The notes beneath the pieces are model-generated. The model made no database searches. It saw only the letters and a program-made list of their open reading frames with translations, and was not told the DNA's origin. The position numbers and the translations under genes were made by a program. Source: Bryopsis sp. KO-2023 (Eukaryota; Chlorophyta; Ulvophyceae; Bryopsidales; Bryopsidaceae). Taken from it: DNA of 64,000 nucleotides. Location: contig BSYQ01000007.1 in assembly GCA_030272585.1 (NCBI GenBank), forward strand, positions 1,740,001 to 1,804,000. Direction: 5' to 3'. Below, one piece after another: positions 60,265 through 64,000 of this stretch; position 1 is the stretch's first letter; each line of letters starts with the position of its first letter.

Positions 60265-63200
60265 ATGACCCGAGTTTTCCTACGAACGTGCTCCCAGGGC
60301 GTCGCCCTCGGTGGGCATCAATTCTGTGGGGTTTCCAGCCCGAGCACCTCTGCCCGTCGCTCGCATATTGTTCGTGACAACGGGCGGAGGATGGGGTTGG
60401 GGCGAATCAACAGGACCATCAAGCCCGTTCGTTTCTTCGAAAAACCTCGCTGCTCCACGACAGAGGCCGCTGTGGATGCTCCAGGGTTTGTCGAAGAGAC
60501 CTCGGTTGGTGGGTGAGGGTCTTGCTCGTTGAGAAACGAAAAACATTTTACAAAAATCGGCAATAAACGAGGTTGTGTTGTTGGCATTCTGAGATGGACT
60601 TCCACCTGAGAGTGTGAGTGTCTATTGCCTGGGCTTCTTTGTTTTTTTTTGAAAGAAAGTTCGTCCAACTCTTTGTTTTGAAATGCTACAAAACGTTTTG
60701 GTGTAGCATAGATATGTCCTGGAGACATTCACACAATTGCATGTTTTTTTTGTTCTTTCTTTTCTTGATGTTTGGGTGCATCAAGAAAAACGCTCATCAG
60801 AGAAAACCAAAAGCCAAAATACAATCGTTTTCCGTCACAAAGCCTAAATCATCACAGAGTGATTTTTTTTCCCCAAAGATAATAGCACACTATATGAAAA
60901 TAGGAGCTAGCTCATAAAATGATGAAGTCGTATTGTGCCCTTTCAGAGGATGACCCCGCATCGCCGATCGACATCTCAAGCGATCCTCAATTCCAGAGGT
61001 TTGCAGAGCTGTGCGAAGTCGGAAACCTCATTCCTATGTACCAAAGGGTGATGTCTGACCAGCTCACCCCGGTGCTGGCCTATCGGTGCTTGGTTCATGA
61101 GGACGACAGAGAAGCCCCCAGTTTCTTGTTCGAATCGGTGATCAATGGGGAGCAACAGGGACGGTACAGTTTTGTGGGAGCTCAGCCCAGTTTGGAAATC
61201 GTGGCCACAGGAAACAGAGTGGTGGTTCTGGATCACATGAAAGGGACCAGGACGGTTGCTGAAGAGGATGATCCCATGGAGGTACGTTCACCAGCCATCT
61301 TGTGTTTTCCTTTTTTTTTTTTAATGTGTGTTTTTCTGTGAAGAGTTTCTGCATGGAGGTACATAAGAATTTATCCTTTTTCCCAGCTGGAGGGGGAAAA
61401 AACAATGAAAAAAAGTGTATGAATGAATGTTTAATTCACATTAGGCAAACTTGCCCAACGAAGGCCATCCACGATGAGGTATATATACATATACATATAT
61501 ATATGTTTACTAATGTTATTTTTTCTGCTTTTTTTTCTTTTTTTGGTAGGTGCCTGTGCGTTTGAGTGCAAATTGGCGACCGGTTCCAGTGGATTTTCTG
61601 CCTGCAGTCTTTACTGGAGGTTGGGTGGGATACACTGGTTACGACACCGTTCGATATGTCTACAAAGGTATGTTATTTTTTTAATTTAGCATTTTTGCTC
61701 CTCTTTTTTTTTGTTTTTCAAACTTCTCATCAGTCTGCCTTTTTTTAGTAACCCTTCATGTATAGTTTTTTTCCCACCCTTCCGATACGATCGCAAAAAA
61801 AATAATAATTAAATGCGTGTGTGTGAGACAGACTCGCTGACGCCCCCATGATTTCGTTCCTTTTTTTTTTAATGGCTGCTTTTTCTCTACTCCAAATGTG
61901 GTAACAGATGAGCAGTGTTTCTGGTTCTGTGTTTTTTTTTTCCTTTTTTGATTTTTGTCAGAGAAGCTTCCTTTCGATGAATCTCCGGAGGACGATCGAC
62001 AATTGGCAGACATCCACTTGGGTCTTTACAAAGATGTGGTGGTTTTTGACAATGTTGCAAAGCTAGCATACATTGTATCGTGGGTTCACACGGATTCTTT
62101 TACCACCCTGGAGGAGGCCTACTCTCACGGATGCGAAAATCTGGAACGGCTTTGCAACAAAATCACAAAGTGTGAGGTCACACCTTTTTTGAGTGGTTCA
62201 GTGGATATGTCGCTTGCTCAAAGACCTGCACCAGCTGTTTCCAATATGACCAAGGAAGAGTATCTGGAGGTAAGCATATGCAAAACATCATTAAAAAATG
62301 TATTTAAAAAAACACAGAAAGAAGGATCTGTTTCGTTTTTCCTGTCCGTTTTTTCTTTTTTGGATTTTCTGGGCCGAATTTTTGCAGAGTTTGGAGAAAA
62401 AGATATCGATTTCAGGGGAAAGTAGTAAAAAGGAAAACACATTCCTACTGTATCTAGGAGCAACACAGCTACAATACCGAAGCAGGGAAAAAAAATAGGA
62501 ACCCTCAGGCCAGTTTCTCTCCTTTTTTTGTCCTCTCTCACTCTTTTTCAAATGTGCACTTCCTTGTTTTTTCTTTTTTGTTTTAAAGCTTTTCTTAAAC
62601 AATCCTCTCATCGTTTTCCAAAGGGTTTTTTTTTTTTTTTTTTTTCCCTGGAGGCATCGACCATCCATGCAACCCTACAAACGAAGAGTTGGAAATATCT
62701 CCCTATATTTACTGATTTTTTAAATGCATGTCAGGGTGTCGAGACAACCAAGGAGTATATTGAAGCCGGGGACATATTTCAATTGGTGTTCAGCCAGAGA
62801 TTTGAGCGAAGGACTTTTGCTGATCCTTTTGAAATTTATCGGGCGTTGCGAGTGGTCAATCCATCCCCTTACATGACATACCTGCAAGCCAGGGGCTGTA
62901 TTGTTGTGGCCTCCAGTCCAGAGATTCTATGCAGGTGTGGGTGTGGAAAAAAAAATATATACTCCCAAGGGAAGTCTGTTTAAAGAAGAAGAATAAAAGA
63001 AAAAAGAATTAAAATCCCTTTGATCTTCCGTAGCAGAACAGCACCATCCTTCTTACTTCACTGAAAGAAGGGAGAAAAAAAATGCGAAAAAATGGCTTTT
63101 AAATGAATGCAAACAAGGGGGATTTCTGCATAGACACGAAAAAATTAAAAAAATGAAAGCTGTGGCTTGAAATCGTTCAGGGTGGAGGAATCAGGGACTG

Positions 63201-64000
63201 TGACGAACCGCCCGCTGGCTGGGACCAGACCTCGAGGCTCCACCGAGGAAAAAGACAGAGAGTTGGAAGAAGACTTGCTAGAGGATGAAAAGGAAAAAGC
63301 CGAGCATGTCATGTTGGTTGACCTCGGGCGAAACGATGTCGGAAAGGTAGGGGGGGACACTGTAGTTTGTTATTCTTTTTTCTTTTTTTTACTTTTTAGT
63401 TTGTTTTCTGTTAAGAGGCGGAGGAGGTGAAATCGGCACTAAAATACATATATATAACGGTTTTCTGGTTCTTTTCCAATTGGGTAGTATTAGTTAGGTG
63501 ATTCTCAGAGGACATGTCATGGCGTTACCCCTAGGCGTTCAATACTATTTTTATTATTATTTCCACAGGTTGCGAAGCATGGGACTGTTTCGGTGGACAA
63601 ATTTATGGAGATCGAGCGGTACAGTCACGTAATGCACATCAGCTCCACCGTGACTGGAGAAATAAAGCCCAACTTGAATTGTTGGGATGCTCTGAGGGCG
63701 GCCTTGCCTGTGGGAACGGTCAGCGGAGCCCCAAAGGTTCGAGCGATGCAAATTATAGATGAGCTGGAGGTGCATCGACGAGGACCGTACGGTGGTGGTG
63801 TCGGACACGTTTCGTTCACAGGTAGAGGGAAATGCCCTTTAGAAGAACTGCATATATATATATATATATCGTACAATTACTGAGGCTTGTCAGACTGGGA
63901 TCTGTGGTGATGCTTTTATGGAGGTGGGGAGGGGGAAATGCTTACTTGCAGGCGTCTACTCAGCAATGATCCAGATGGACTTGCTCGTTTTGTGGATGCA
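60265..64000 (+). CDS. Anthranilate synthase component I (TrpE), plastid-type, 3' end outside window
   Basis: Seven exons join in frame: 60265-60508, 60947-61281, 61550-61667, 61962-62269, 62735-62934, 63181-63346, 63569-63821. The enzyme makes anthranilate from chorismate, the first committed step to tryptophan. Exon 1 is an Arg/Ser-rich transit-like leader ([12 protein letters not shown]). The N-domain has [17 protein letters not shown], carrying the LLES-like motif tied to tryptophan feedback in plant and bacterial enzymes, and [13 protein letters not shown]. The chorismate-binding domain shows [60 protein letters not shown] and [22 protein letters not shown]. After [10 protein letters not shown] at 63821 the next exon is not certain; an acceptor at about 63952 opens a frame that does not match the expected GD.D..L..RT. 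The gene is cut by the window end. Confidence 0.93.

Noticed and set aside
61440-61482. LPTKAIHDE-like segment as a small TrpE exon.
   Set aside because: Exon 2 (ending at PME) joins in phase directly to [11 protein letters not shown], as in plant TrpE, leaving no room for it.

Overview
This is a eukaryotic nuclear window from an intron-rich organism. Genes on both strands are split into short exons by GT-AG introns, and I could join nearly all of them in frame by hand. Most predicted proteins belong to a photosynthetic cell with a plastid: an FKBP with a twin-arginine thylakoid-lumen signal, FtsH protease, a TGD1-type lipid permease, uroporphyrinogen-III synthase, a PrmA-like methyltransferase, a CPBP (CAAX-like) membrane protease and anthranilate synthase. 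Their leaders look like simple transit peptides without an ER signal, which suggests a primary plastid. A plant-type starch branching enzyme and a Kelch-PPP phosphatase (PPKL/BSL, known from green plants and alveolates) fit a green or streptophyte alga or a related lineage. A calcyphosin-like EF-hand protein hints at a flagellate. The species is not identified.

Layout: 88-1923 (-) trypsin-fold protein that has lost catalytic residues; 2680-8576 (+) PPKL phosphatase, 13 exons; 9821-10201 small TIR element; 10462-12914 (-) protein with an RPA1-N-like domain; 13456-21272 (-) 1,4-alpha-glucan branching enzyme, 13 exons, whose 3-kb intron holds a complete TMEM151-like gene on the opposite strand (14449-15646); 21488-23732 (+) uroporphyrinogen-III synthase; 24369-26204 (+) lumenal FKBP; 26946-29709 (+) calcyphosin; 30561-31972 (-) CPBP protease; 33298-34586 (+) nitronate monooxygenase; 35091-39004 (-) FtsH.

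39836-47885 is a full-length Ty3/Gypsy-type LTR retrotransposon with 262-bp LTRs that look identical and a GGACC target duplication. Its protease region is split by a second, oppositely oriented, non-autonomous LTR element (41504-43485, 451-bp LTRs, CACAG duplication). Its RT and RNase H parts are separated by unrelated repeat-rich DNA. The outer element appears to have landed near the 3' end of an unidentified host reading frame (47886-48329, -).

48702-52424 (-) SPF30/SMNDC1 splicing factor; 52627-53733 (+) intronless TGD1/MlaE permease; 54228-57219 (+) PrmA-like methyltransferase; 58412-59656 (-) partly resolved unknown gene; 60265-64000 (+) anthranilate synthase component I, running off the window.

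Across the window, introns and spacers carry homopolymer junctions (T-run followed by G-run, or the complement). Neighbouring genes are repeatedly arranged head to head over short spacers.
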